64,000 nucleotides of DNA. Origin: Micromonospora sp. R77. Its GTDB lineage: Bacteria; Actinomycetota; Actinomycetes; Mycobacteriales; Micromonosporaceae. The position numbers were made by a program, and so were the translations under genes. The notes under the pieces were generated by a model, which made no database searches, was not told the DNA's origin, and saw nothing but the letters and a program-made list of their open reading frames with translations. The DNA lies in contig NZ_JALDST010000001.1 of assembly GCF_022747945.1 (NCBI RefSeq), forward strand, positions 4,960,001 through 5,024,000, in the 5' to 3' direction. Below are positions 51,375 to 59,251 of the stretch, piece by piece. How positions within the stretch are numbered: position 1 is the first letter of the stretch; every line of letters begins with the position of its first letter.

Positions 51375-52541
51375 ATGACCACACCGTCGATCACCATCGT
51401 GGGCGCCGGGCTGGGCGGGCTGATGCTGGCCCGCGTCCTGCACCTGCACGGCATCGCCGTCACCGTCCACGAGCGGGACGAGTCGCCGACCAGCCGCACC
51501 CAGGGCGGCATGCTCGACATCCACCACGACAGCGGCCAGGTCGCCCTGCGCGCCGCCGGCCTGACCGACCGGTTCCGCGACATCGTCCACCCCGGCGGCG
51601 AGGCGGTGCGCGTCCTGGCCGGCAACGGCACCGTGTACGTCAACGAGGTCGACGACGGCGACGGCGGCCGCCCGGAGGTCGAGCGGGGGCAGCTGCGCCG
51701 CCTGCTGCTCGACTCGCTGCCGGCCGGCACAGTCCGTTGGGGCAGTCGGGTCACCGGGGTCCGGGCGCTGGGTGGCGGCCGGCACGAACTGGCCCTCGCC
51801 GATGGCGGCACCGTCACCACCGGCCTGCTGGTCGGCGCCGACGGGGCCTGGTCCCGGATCCGGCCGCTGCTCTCCGCCGCCGAACCGGCGTACGCCGGGG
51901 TGTCCTTCGTCGAGCTGGAGCTGACCGACGCGGACCGTCGGCAGCCCGGCTGCGCCGCCGTGGTCGGCACCGGGATGCTCTTCGCCCTCGGCCCCGGGCG
52001 GGGCCTGCTGGCCCACCGGGAGACCGACGGCAGCCTGCACGTCTACGCCGCGCTCACCGGCCCGGCCGACTGGCTCGCCGGTCTCGACGGCGCCGACCCG
52101 GCCGAGGTCCGGGCCCTGCTGGCCGGACGGTTCGCCGACTGGGCGCCCGAACTCCGGGCCCTGGTCACCGAGGCCGACGGGCCGGTCGTGCCGCGCCGCA
52201 TCCACGCCCTGCCGGTCGCGCACCGCTGGGACCGGGTGCCGGGGGTCACCCTGCTCGGTGACGCCGCGCACCTGATGTCCCCGTTCGCCGGGGAGGGCGC
52301 CAACCTCGCCATGCTCGACGGCGCCGAGCTGGGCCGGGCGGTCGCCGCCCACCCGGGCGACCTCGAGACCGCCCTCGCCGAGTACGAGCGGGCACTCTTC
52401 CCGCGCAGCGCGCGGGCCGCCGCCGAGGCCGCCGCGAACCTGGAACTCTGCTTCCGCGACGACGCCCCGCACGGCCTCGTCGACCGGTTCGCCGGCTACG
52501 CGCAGGCCGCCCCGCCCCGGGCGGAGGCCACCACCGCCTGA
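51375..52541 (+). CDS. FAD-dependent monooxygenase, TetX-like
   Basis: A 388-residue class A flavoprotein monooxygenase. It has the FAD Rossmann motif VGAGLGGLMLARVLHLHG, DG-like GADGAWSRIRPL and GDAAHLMSPFAGEGANLAM. Relative to generic family members it shares TetX-like segments, notably GGMLDIHHDSGQVALRAAGL and the DWAPELRALV region before the GD motif. TetX enzymes hydroxylate tetracyclines. Whether this protein accepts them, or a native polyketide, is unproven. AGGAGGAA precedes the ATG. The upstream TetR gene and shared operators suggest drug- or metabolite-inducible expression. Confidence 0.85.
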   Translation: MTTPSITIVGAGLGGLMLARVLHLHGIAVTVHERDESPTSRTQGGMLDIHHDSGQVALRAAGLTDRFRDIVHPGGEAVRVLAGNGTVYVNEVDDGDGGRPEVERGQLRRLLLDSLPAGTVRWGSRVTGVRALGGGRHELALADGGTVTTGLLVGADGAWSRIRPLLSAAEPAYAGVSFVELELTDADRRQPGCAAVVGTGMLFALGPGRGLLAHRETDGSLHVYAALTGPADWLAGLDGADPAEVRALLAGRFADWAPELRALVTEADGPVVPRRIHALPVAHRWDRVPGVTLLGDAAHLMSPFAGEGANLAMLDGAELGRAVAAHPGDLETALAEYERALFPRSARAAAEAAANLELCFRDDAPHGLVDRFAGYAQAAPPRAEATTA

Positions 52542-52572
52542 TTGGCGCTGACCGCAGCGGCGGGGCCGTCGC

Positions 52573-52578
52573 TAGCGT
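52573..52578 (+). promoter_or_regulatory. Probable leaderless -10 box
   Basis: TAGCGT lies six bases before ATG 52585; no ribosome-binding site is seen. Confidence 0.38.
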
Positions 52579-52584
52579 CGAGGC

Positions 52585-53622
52585 ATGGAACTGGAACAGG
52601 CGCAGAAGCTCTGGCAGCCCGAGCCGGGCTGGCTCAACACGGCCACCTACGGGCTGCCGCCCGAGCCGGCGTGGGTGGCGCTGCAGGACGCACTCGCGGG
52701 CTGGCGGGTGGGACGGATGTCCTGGGAGGGCTGGTCGGAGTCGGCCGGCCGCGCCCGGGTGGCCTTCGCCGGTCTGGTCGGGGTGGCACCGGACGACGTG
52801 GCGGTCGGCAGCACCGCCTCCCAGCTGCTCGCCCCGGTCGCCGCCGCGCTGCCGGCGGACGCCACGGTGGTGGTGCCCGAGGTGGAGTTCACCTCGAACC
52901 TGTTCCCGTGGCTGGTGCAGCAGGAACGCGGGGTGCTGGTGCGTACGGTGCCGCTGGCCGGGCTGGTCGACGCGATCGACGACGCCACCGACCTGGTCGC
53001 GTTCAGCCTGGTGCAGTCCGCCGACGGCGCCGTTGCCCCGTACGAGAAGATCGTCGCGGCGGCCCGCGCGCACGGCGCCCTGGTCGCGGTGGACGCCACC
53101 CAGGCCTGCGGCTGGCTGCCCTTCGACGCCGGGCTGGCCGACGCGGTGGTGGTGTCGGCCTACAAGTGGCTGATGTCGCCGCGCGGCACGGCCTTCGCCT
53201 ACCTGGCCCCGGCGCTGCGCGAGCGGATGCGCCCGGACGCCGCCTGCTGGTTCGCCGGGGCGGACCCGTACGCCTCCTACTACGGCCCGCCGCTGCGGCT
53301 GGCCGGCGACGCCCGCCGCTTCGACATCTCCCCGGCCTGGTTCTGCTACGTCGGGGCGGCGCCCGCCCTGGAGCTGCTGGCGCAGATCGGGCTGCCGGCG
53401 GTCCGGGACCACGACGTGGCGCTGGCCAACCGGTTCCTCGCCGGGCTGGGCCGGCCGCCGGGCGAGAGCGCGATCGTGGCGGTCGAGGTGCCCGACGCGC
53501 AGGAGAAACTGGCCCGGGCCGGGGTACGCGCGGCGGTCCGCGCCGGCCGCGTCCGGGCCGCCTTCCACCTCTACACCACCGAGGCGGACGTCGACCTGGC
53601 GCTGGACGCGCTGACGAGCTGA
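52585..53622 (+). CDS. Aminotransferase class V-fold PLP enzyme
   Basis: A 345-residue fold-type I PLP enzyme. GSTASQLLAPVAAAL binds cofactor phosphate, the Asp is in VAVDATQACGWLP, and the Schiff-base lysine is in VVSAYKWLMSPRG. It resembles kynureninase/desulfurase-like class V proteins of unknown substrate. It differs in sequence from the class V enzyme at 15.5 kb. A hairpin follows the stop. Confidence 0.85.
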   Translation: MELEQAQKLWQPEPGWLNTATYGLPPEPAWVALQDALAGWRVGRMSWEGWSESAGRARVAFAGLVGVAPDDVAVGSTASQLLAPVAAALPADATVVVPEVEFTSNLFPWLVQQERGVLVRTVPLAGLVDAIDDATDLVAFSLVQSADGAVAPYEKIVAAARAHGALVAVDATQACGWLPFDAGLADAVVVSAYKWLMSPRGTAFAYLAPALRERMRPDAACWFAGADPYASYYGPPLRLAGDARRFDISPAWFCYVGAAPALELLAQIGLPAVRDHDVALANRFLAGLGRPPGESAIVAVEVPDAQEKLARAGVRAAVRAGRVRAAFHLYTTEADVDLALDALTS

Positions 53623-53629
53623 GCGCCGC

Positions 53630-53659
53630 GGTGCCCGCCCCGGTGCCGGGACGGGCACC
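53630..53659. terminator. Hairpin between convergent genes
   Basis: GGTGCCCG and CGGGCACC form an 8-bp stem around a GC-rich loop with further internal pairing, in the 41-base gap between convergent stops. Confidence 0.55.
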
Positions 53660-53663
53660 CGGC

Positions 53664-54836
53664 TCAGGCCAGGTGGCCGCCGATCCTCGTGTAACCGCGC
53701 AGCAGGTCACGGGCGATGATCAGCCGCTGCATCTCGTCGGTGCCCTCGAAGATCCGATAGAGTCGCACCTGCCGGTACCAGCGCTCGATCGGCAGCTCCC
53801 GGGTGTAACCCATGCCGCCGTGGATCTGGAGCACCCGGTCCACCACCCGGTTGACCATGCCGGCGCCGTAGAGCTTCGCCATCGAGGAGGCGTGCCGGGG
53901 GTCGAGGCCCTGGTCGACCGTCCAGGCGGCGCGCAGCACCAGCCAGCGCGCGGCCTCCAGCTCGACCTCGGAGTCGGCGATCATCCACTGGATCGCCTGG
54001 TTGGTGCCGATCTTCGCGCCGAACGTCTCCCGGGTGTTGGCCTGGTCGATCGCCATCTGCAGGGCCCGTTCGGCGATGCCGAGGGCGTGCGACGGGATGG
54101 TGTAGCGGCCCTTGCCGATCCACTCCATGCCGAGCGCGAAGCCCTGGCCGACCTCGCCGAGGATGTTGCGGTGCGGCACCCGTACGCCGTCGAAGATCAG
54201 CGCCGCCGGGCCGCCCTCACCCATGGTCTGGATGAACTCGGACCGCCAGCCCATCGCCCGGTCCACCAGGAACGCCGTCGCGCCGCCGTTGCGGGCGCCC
54301 TTCTCCGGGTCGGTGACCGCGATGACGATGGCGAAGTCGGCGTCGTTTCCTCCTGTGATGAAGGTCTTCTCGCCGTCCAGCACCCAGTCGTCGCCGTCGC
54401 GGCGGGCGCGCAGCCGGATGTTCGCCGCGTCCGAGCCGGCGCCCGGCTCGGTGATCGCGAAGCAGGAGATCCGTTCGCCCTCGATGGTGGGCAGCAGGAA
54501 CTCGCGCTGCTGCGCCGGGGTGGCGTGGAAGAGGATGTTGTCGGCCTCGCCGCCGAAGCGGAACGGCAGGAAGGTCCGGCCCAGCTCCGTCCAGATCAGC
54601 GACTGGGTGACCGCGGGCAGGGCCATCCCGCCGTACTCCTCGGGGGTGGCCAGGCCCCAGAAGCCGAACTTTCGCGCCCGGCGCTGCAGCTCGCGCAGCT
54701 CGGCGCGCTCCAGGCCGGGCCGGTGCGCGCGCTCGCGGCGCAGCGCCTCCTGCTCCAGCGGCATCACCTCGCGGGTGACGAAGGAGCGAACGGTGTCCCG
54801 GACCGCGCGTTGCTCGTCGGTGGGTGCGAAATCCAT
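53664..54836 (-). CDS. Acyl-CoA dehydrogenase
   Basis: A 390-residue flavoenzyme of the ACAD family: FAITEPGAGSDAANIR (FAD/substrate loop), FITGGNDADFAIV, the C-terminal QIHGGMGYTREL, and RIFEGTDEMQR with the conserved Glu. It oxidises an acyl-CoA to the enoyl-CoA, passing electrons to ETF. Chain length is not predictable. It is divergent from a TetR gene across an 86-base gap that holds a dyad, suggesting fatty-acid-type regulation. Confidence 0.92.
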   Translation of the reverse strand: MDFAPTDEQRAVRDTVRSFVTREVMPLEQEALRRERAHRPGLERAELRELQRRARKFGFWGLATPEEYGGMALPAVTQSLIWTELGRTFLPFRFGGEADNILFHATPAQQREFLLPTIEGERISCFAITEPGAGSDAANIRLRARRDGDDWVLDGEKTFITGGNDADFAIVIAVTDPEKGARNGGATAFLVDRAMGWRSEFIQTMGEGGPAALIFDGVRVPHRNILGEVGQGFALGMEWIGKGRYTIPSHALGIAERALQMAIDQANTRETFGAKIGTNQAIQWMIADSEVELEAARWLVLRAAWTVDQGLDPRHASSMAKLYGAGMVNRVVDRVLQIHGGMGYTRELPIERWYRQVRLYRIFEGTDEMQRLIIARDLLRGYTRIGGHLA

Positions 54837-54880
54837 GGTGGTTCCCTCCCGGTGCGGCGACGCCGTCGCGCCCTAAACTA

Positions 54881-54899
54881 GCGGCGCAAGTTTTGCCGC
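54881..54899. promoter_or_regulatory. Probable TetR operator in divergent gap
   Basis: A 19-base dyad centred on 54890 (GCGGCGCAA / TTTTGCCGC) has seven of nine complementary pairs plus one G-T. It lies between the acyl-CoA dehydrogenase and TetR starts. Confidence 0.5.
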
Positions 54900-54922
54900 G
54901 TCCATACCCCCGAGGAGACCAC

Positions 54923-55579
54923 GTGCCGCGACCCCGGCAGCCGCTGCTCGACCGGCAGCGGATCGTCGACACGGCCCGGGCGGTCATCGACGCCGAAGGG
55001 CTGCCCGCGCTCTCCACCCGCCGGCTCGCCGCCGAGCTGGGCGTGCAGGGGCCGTCGCTCTACCACTACTTCGCCACCAAGCAGGCCATCCTCGACGCCG
55101 TCGCCGACAGCGTCACCGCGACCGTGGACACCTCCGCCTTCGCCACCTGCGACTGGCGGGAGGCGCTGCGCCGGTGGGCGGTGTCCTACCGGCGGGCGCT
55201 GCGCGCGCACCCGAACATCGTGCCGCACCTGGCGCAGGGGCCGGGGCGGCGACCGGCCGCCCTGGCGATGGCCGACGCGGTCTACGGCGGCCTGGTACGC
55301 GCCGGCTGGCCACCGGCCCGGGCCACCCACATCGGCGCCGCGCTGCGCTACTTCGTGGCCGGGTCGGCGCTCGGCTCGTTCGCCCGGGGCTTCGTCGAGG
55401 ACCCGGAGCTCTACGCCGCCCACTACCCGCACCTGACCCAGGCGCACCGGCTCGCCGCCCACCAGCGCCAGGTCGACGAGGGCGCCTTCACCCTCGGCCT
55501 GGACGCGCTGCTGCGCGGCCTGGCGGCCGAGTACGAACGGACCGTCGGACCGCTGGAGCCGGCGGGCCGCCCGGAGTAG
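54923..55579 (+). CDS. TetR family transcriptional regulator
   Basis: A 218-residue regulator: PALSTRRLAAELGVQGPSLY, then HYFATKQAILDAVADSV, with an alpha-helical ligand domain. GTG 54923 has GAGGAG upstream. It is divergent from the acyl-CoA dehydrogenase gene and co-directional with the aldehyde and alcohol dehydrogenase genes that start 45 bases later. It probably controls this small catabolic cluster. Confidence 0.9.
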   Translation: MPRPRQPLLDRQRIVDTARAVIDAEGLPALSTRRLAAELGVQGPSLYHYFATKQAILDAVADSVTATVDTSAFATCDWREALRRWAVSYRRALRAHPNIVPHLAQGPGRRPAALAMADAVYGGLVRAGWPPARATHIGAALRYFVAGSALGSFARGFVEDPELYAAHYPHLTQAHRLAAHQRQVDEGAFTLGLDALLRGLAAEYERTVGPLEPAGRPE

Positions 55580-55624
55580 CGTCCCACCTCGCAGTGCCAG
55601 TTTCCGGCCTCCCCGAAGGACGAC

Positions 55625-57067
55625 ATGGATCTCGCCGCCGCGCCCCCCGCCCTCCTTCACCGCCGCCATCTGCACGTCGCAGGTGACTGGGTCGACCCCG
55701 CCGAGGGGGAGACCGTCCCGGTCGAGAACCCGGCGACCGGTGACATCATCGGGCAGGTCCCGGCCGGCACCCCGGCCGACGTCGACCGGGCCGTGGCCGC
55801 CGCCCGGGCCGCCTTCCCCGACTGGGCCGCCACCGATCCGGCCGAGCGCGCCGCCCACCTCGGCCGGCTGCACACCGCTCTCGCCCTGCGGGCCCGCGAG
55901 ATCACCCGCACCATCGCCCTGGAGCTGGGCGCCCCGCTCAAGCTCGCCGGCCGGGTGCAGACCGGCCTGCCGCTGACCGTGCTCCGCTCGATGGTGGAGC
56001 TGGCCGCCGACCCGCCGGCCGAGGAGACGATCGGCAACTCCCTGGTGGTCCGCGAACCGGTCGGCGTGGTCGGCGCGATCACCCCGTGGAACTACCCGCT
56101 GCACCAGGTGGTGGCCAAGGTGGCCCCCGCCCTCGCGGCCGGCTGCACCGTGGTGCTCAAACCCAGCGAGCTGACCCCGCTCACGGCGTACCTGCTCTTC
56201 GACGCGATCACCGAGGCCGGGCTGCCGGCCGGCGTGGTCAACCTGGTCCCCGGGACCGGGCCGGTGGTCGGCGAGGCGCTCGCCGGCCACCCGGACGTCG
56301 ACCTCGTCTCGTTCACCGGCTCCACCGCCACCGGCCGCCGGATCGCCCACCTCGCCGCCGACCGGATCGCCCGGGTCGCCCTCGAACTCGGCGGCAAGTC
56401 GGCCAACCTGATCCTCGCCGACGCCGACCTGGCCACCGCGGTCAAGGCCGGCGTGGGCAACGCCCTGCTCAACTCCGGGCAGACCTGCACCGCCTGGACC
56501 CGGATGCTGGTGCACCGGGACCGCTACGCCGAGGCGCTCGACCTGATCGCCGCGGCCGTCGCGGCGTACCGGTTGGGGGACCCGTTCGACCCGGACACCC
56601 GGCTGGGCCCGCTGGTCTCCGCCGCCCAGGCCGAGCGGGTGCGCGGGCACGTCGACCGGGCCCTGGCCGACGGGGCGCGGCTGGTCGCCGGTGGTCCCGG
56701 CGCGCCGCTGCCACCACGTGGCCACTTCGTCGCGCCGACCGTCCTGGCCGACGTGCACCCGGACAGCGCCCTCGCCCAGGAGGAGGTCTTCGGTCCGGTG
56801 CTCGCCGTCATCCCGTTCGCCGACACCGACGAGGCGGTCGCCATCGCCAACAACTCCCGCTACGGCCTGGCCGGCGCGGTCTGGTCCGCCGACGAGGAAC
56901 GGGCCCTCGCCGTCGCCCGCCGGCTGCGGACCGGCCAGGTGGACGTCAACGGCGGCGCGTTCAACCCGCTCGCCCCGTTCGGCGGCTACCGGCAGTCCGG
57001 CCTCGGCCGGGAGCTGGGCCGGTACGGGGTCGAGGAGTTCACCGAGGTCAAGGCGATCCAGCGATGA
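55625..57067 (+). CDS. NAD(P)-dependent aldehyde dehydrogenase
   Basis: A 480-residue ALDH: cofactor loop VVLKPSELTPLTAY, general base Glu in ALELGGKSANL, nucleophilic Cys in NSGQTCTAWTR and C-terminal QEEVFGPVLAV. It oxidises an aldehyde to the acid. The stop overlaps the alcohol dehydrogenase ATG (ATGA), so alcohol-to-acid oxidation could be performed by the coupled pair. Confidence 0.93.
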   Translation: MDLAAAPPALLHRRHLHVAGDWVDPAEGETVPVENPATGDIIGQVPAGTPADVDRAVAAARAAFPDWAATDPAERAAHLGRLHTALALRAREITRTIALELGAPLKLAGRVQTGLPLTVLRSMVELAADPPAEETIGNSLVVREPVGVVGAITPWNYPLHQVVAKVAPALAAGCTVVLKPSELTPLTAYLLFDAITEAGLPAGVVNLVPGTGPVVGEALAGHPDVDLVSFTGSTATGRRIAHLAADRIARVALELGGKSANLILADADLATAVKAGVGNALLNSGQTCTAWTRMLVHRDRYAEALDLIAAAVAAYRLGDPFDPDTRLGPLVSAAQAERVRGHVDRALADGARLVAGGPGAPLPPRGHFVAPTVLADVHPDSALAQEEVFGPVLAVIPFADTDEAVAIANNSRYGLAGAVWSADEERALAVARRLRTGQVDVNGGAFNPLAPFGGYRQSGLGRELGRYGVEEFTEVKAIQR

Positions 57068-58140
57068 GGGCGCTGGTGTCCAGGGGGCCCGGCCAGCCGC
57101 TGGCCGTCGAGGAGATCCGGCTGCCCGCGCCCGGGCCCGGCGAGTTGCGGGTGCGGATCCGCGCCGCCGGCATCTGCCACTCCGATCTGTCCATGGTGGA
57201 CGGCACGCTGGCCGCCGCGTACCCGCTGGTGCTCGGGCACGAGGCCACCGGGGTGGTCGTCGAGACCGGCCCCGGTGCCGGGCCGGCCGTCGGCACGCCC
57301 GTGGTGCTCAACTGGGCGCCCGCCTGCCGGGCCTGCTGGTTCTGCCGGCACGACGAGCCGTGGCTCTGCGCCGCCAACACCGCGCCCGCCGTGGCCCGGG
57401 GCGAGACCGCCGACGGCACCCCGCTGCACGTCACCCTCGGCCTCGGCGCGCTCGCCGAGGAGGTGGTGATCCCGGCGCACGCCGCCGTGGCCGTACCCGC
57501 CGGGCTGCCGCCCGAGCAGGCGGCGCTGCTCGGCTGCGCGGTGCTCACCGGCACCGGCGCGGTCCGCAACACCGCGCGGGTGGCCGCCGGCGAGTCGGTC
57601 GCGGTGATCGGCCTCGGCGGGGTCGGGCTCGCCGTGCTCGGCGCCGCCCGGGCCGCCGGTGCGACGCCGATCCTCGCGGTCGACGTCGCCGAGGCGAAGC
57701 GCGAGCCGGCCCTGGCGGCCGGCGCGACCGAGTTCCTCCGCTCGGACCACCGACTCGCCAAGGAAATACGGGCCCGCACCGAGGGACGGGGCGTCGACCA
57801 CGCCTTCGAGTGCGTCGGCCGGTCCGCCACCATCCGCGCCGCCTGGCGGGCCACCCGGCGCGGGGGAGCGGTCACCGTGGTCGGCATGGGCGGCAAGGAG
57901 GACCTGGTCAGCCTCTCCGCGCTGGACATCTTCCACTCCGCGCGCACGTTGCGCTCCTCGGTGTACGGCTCGGCCGATCCGGATCGGGAGGTGCCCGAGC
58001 TGGCCCGGTCGCTCGGCGCCGGCAGCCTGGACCTGCGTCCGCTGGTCAGCGGCACGATCCCGCTGGACGAGGCGCCCGCCGCGGTGGACCGGCTGGCCCG
58101 GGGCGAGGGCGCCCGCTGGGTGGTCACCTTCCCGGAGTGA
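57064..58140 (+). CDS. Zinc-dependent alcohol dehydrogenase
   Basis: A 358-residue MDR-family enzyme. Catalytic zinc ligands are in AAGICHSDLSMVDG and the GHEATG motif. The structural zinc cysteines are in CRACWFCRHDEPWLC. The NAD site is GLGGVGLAVLGAARAAG. It is most like class III/benzyl-type alcohol dehydrogenases. Translationally coupled to the ALDH gene. Its 3' end overlaps the convergent regulator gene by 17 bases. Confidence 0.93.
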   Translation: MRALVSRGPGQPLAVEEIRLPAPGPGELRVRIRAAGICHSDLSMVDGTLAAAYPLVLGHEATGVVVETGPGAGPAVGTPVVLNWAPACRACWFCRHDEPWLCAANTAPAVARGETADGTPLHVTLGLGALAEEVVIPAHAAVAVPAGLPPEQAALLGCAVLTGTGAVRNTARVAAGESVAVIGLGGVGLAVLGAARAAGATPILAVDVAEAKREPALAAGATEFLRSDHRLAKEIRARTEGRGVDHAFECVGRSATIRAAWRATRRGGAVTVVGMGGKEDLVSLSALDIFHSARTLRSSVYGSADPDREVPELARSLGAGSLDLRPLVSGTIPLDEAPAAVDRLARGEGARWVVTFPE

Positions 58141-59071
58141 CCCCCGGGACCGGACCGGTCGCCGCCGGCCCGACCAGCGCGGCGCACCCGTCGAGGAACC
58201 GGTGCAGGCCGAACTCGAAGACGCTGTCCAGGTCGAGGTCCACGTCGCCCTCGGCGGTCAGCGCCGCCATGGTGGTGTAGCCCCCGGCGACGATCACCCG
58301 TCGGAAGGTGTCCTCCTGGCGGTCCACCCACTGGTCGTCGGTGAGGCCGGTGTCCTGCTCGGCCTGCGCCCGCATCTCCAGGTTCGTGGCGATCCCCCGC
58401 ACGTACGCCACCAGGGTGATCGCGATGTGCCAGCGCAGCTGCCGGTCCAGGCCCAGGCCGTCGGTGGCGCGCAACGCCCACTCGGTGTGCGCCATGCCGT
58501 GCGGCATCAGCTGCGGGCGGGGGATCGAGATGACGTGCGGCAGCCAGCGGTGCCGCCGGTAGGCTGCCCAGTGCGCCCGGGCGAGCAGCTCCAGGCGGGC
58601 CCGCCAGCCCGTCGGCTGCCGGGCCGGCAGCGGCGCGTCGCCGAGCACCGTGTCGGCCATCGCCAGGACCAGCTCGTCGCGTCCGCGTACGTGCCGGTAG
58701 AGCGACATGGTGGCGACGCCCAGCTCGGCGGCGAGCTGCCGCATGGAGACGGCGGCCAGACCACCGGCGTCGGCGAGGGCGATGGCGGTCCGCACCACCC
58801 GGTCCCGGGTCAGCTCCGGCTCGGACCGTCCCGTCCGGGTCGCCGGGCCGGGCCCGGGGGCGACGACGGTGCCCGCACCGGGCCGGGTCAGCACCAGCCC
58901 CTCGTCGCGCAGCAGGGCGAGCACCTTGGTGGCGGTGGCGATGGCCACCCCGTGCTCGCGGGTGATCCGCCTGGCCGACGGGACCGGGTCGCCGGCGCGC
59001 AGCTCGCCGAGCGCGATCCGGCGGCGGATCTCCGCGGCGATCCGACGGTACGGCGGCTCGGCGGGGGACAT
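58124..59071 (-). CDS. GntR-TetR double-domain transcriptional regulator
   Basis: The 315-residue protein combines two complete DNA-binding modules. Residues ~5-75 are a GntR winged helix (YRRIAAEIRRRIALGELRAG, VPSARRITREHGVAIATATK, VLALLRDEGLVLTRPGAGT). Residues ~90-150 are a TetR HTH (LAAVSMRQLAAELGVATMSL, YRHVRGRDELVLAMADTV), followed by a TetR_C-like ligand domain. Similar fusions exist in actinobacteria, but how the two domains share operator recognition is unclear. The divergent monooxygenase gene starts 181 bases away, with a perfect palindrome between. Confidence 0.9.
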   Translation of the reverse strand: MSPAEPPYRRIAAEIRRRIALGELRAGDPVPSARRITREHGVAIATATKVLALLRDEGLVLTRPGAGTVVAPGPGPATRTGRSEPELTRDRVVRTAIALADAGGLAAVSMRQLAAELGVATMSLYRHVRGRDELVLAMADTVLGDAPLPARQPTGWRARLELLARAHWAAYRRHRWLPHVISIPRPQLMPHGMAHTEWALRATDGLGLDRQLRWHIAITLVAYVRGIATNLEMRAQAEQDTGLTDDQWVDRQEDTFRRVIVAGGYTTMAALTAEGDVDLDLDSVFEFGLHRFLDGCAALVGPAATGPVPGVTPGR

Positions 59072-59093
59072 GGGCGACACCTCCGCCGCGAAG

Positions 59094-59144
59094 CGTACTA
59101 GTACGAGTGGCCGCCGGGGGTGCCGCGACCGGGAGCGTACTAGG
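59094..59144. promoter_or_regulatory. GntR/TetR operator region
   Basis: CGTACTAGTACG (59094-59105) is a perfect 12-bp palindrome, and CGTACTAGG (59136-59144) repeats its left half. Both lie between the divergent regulator and monooxygenase genes. Confidence 0.7.
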
Positions 59145-59251
59145 TCGTCCCGAGCGACGACTGCTGCGCGGGGCCTAGCGTCCACCGCAGCAGGGCACCG
59201 TCCCGGCGACCCGCCGGCTGACGGTGTACGCACAACCGTGAGGAGCGTCCG

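Noticed and set aside
49863..52541. Continuous 892-codon frame across dnaE, TetR and the monooxygenase
   Set aside because: The upstream part is out of frame with dnaE and TetR; a strong ribosome-binding site and ATG at 51375 define the real monooxygenase start.
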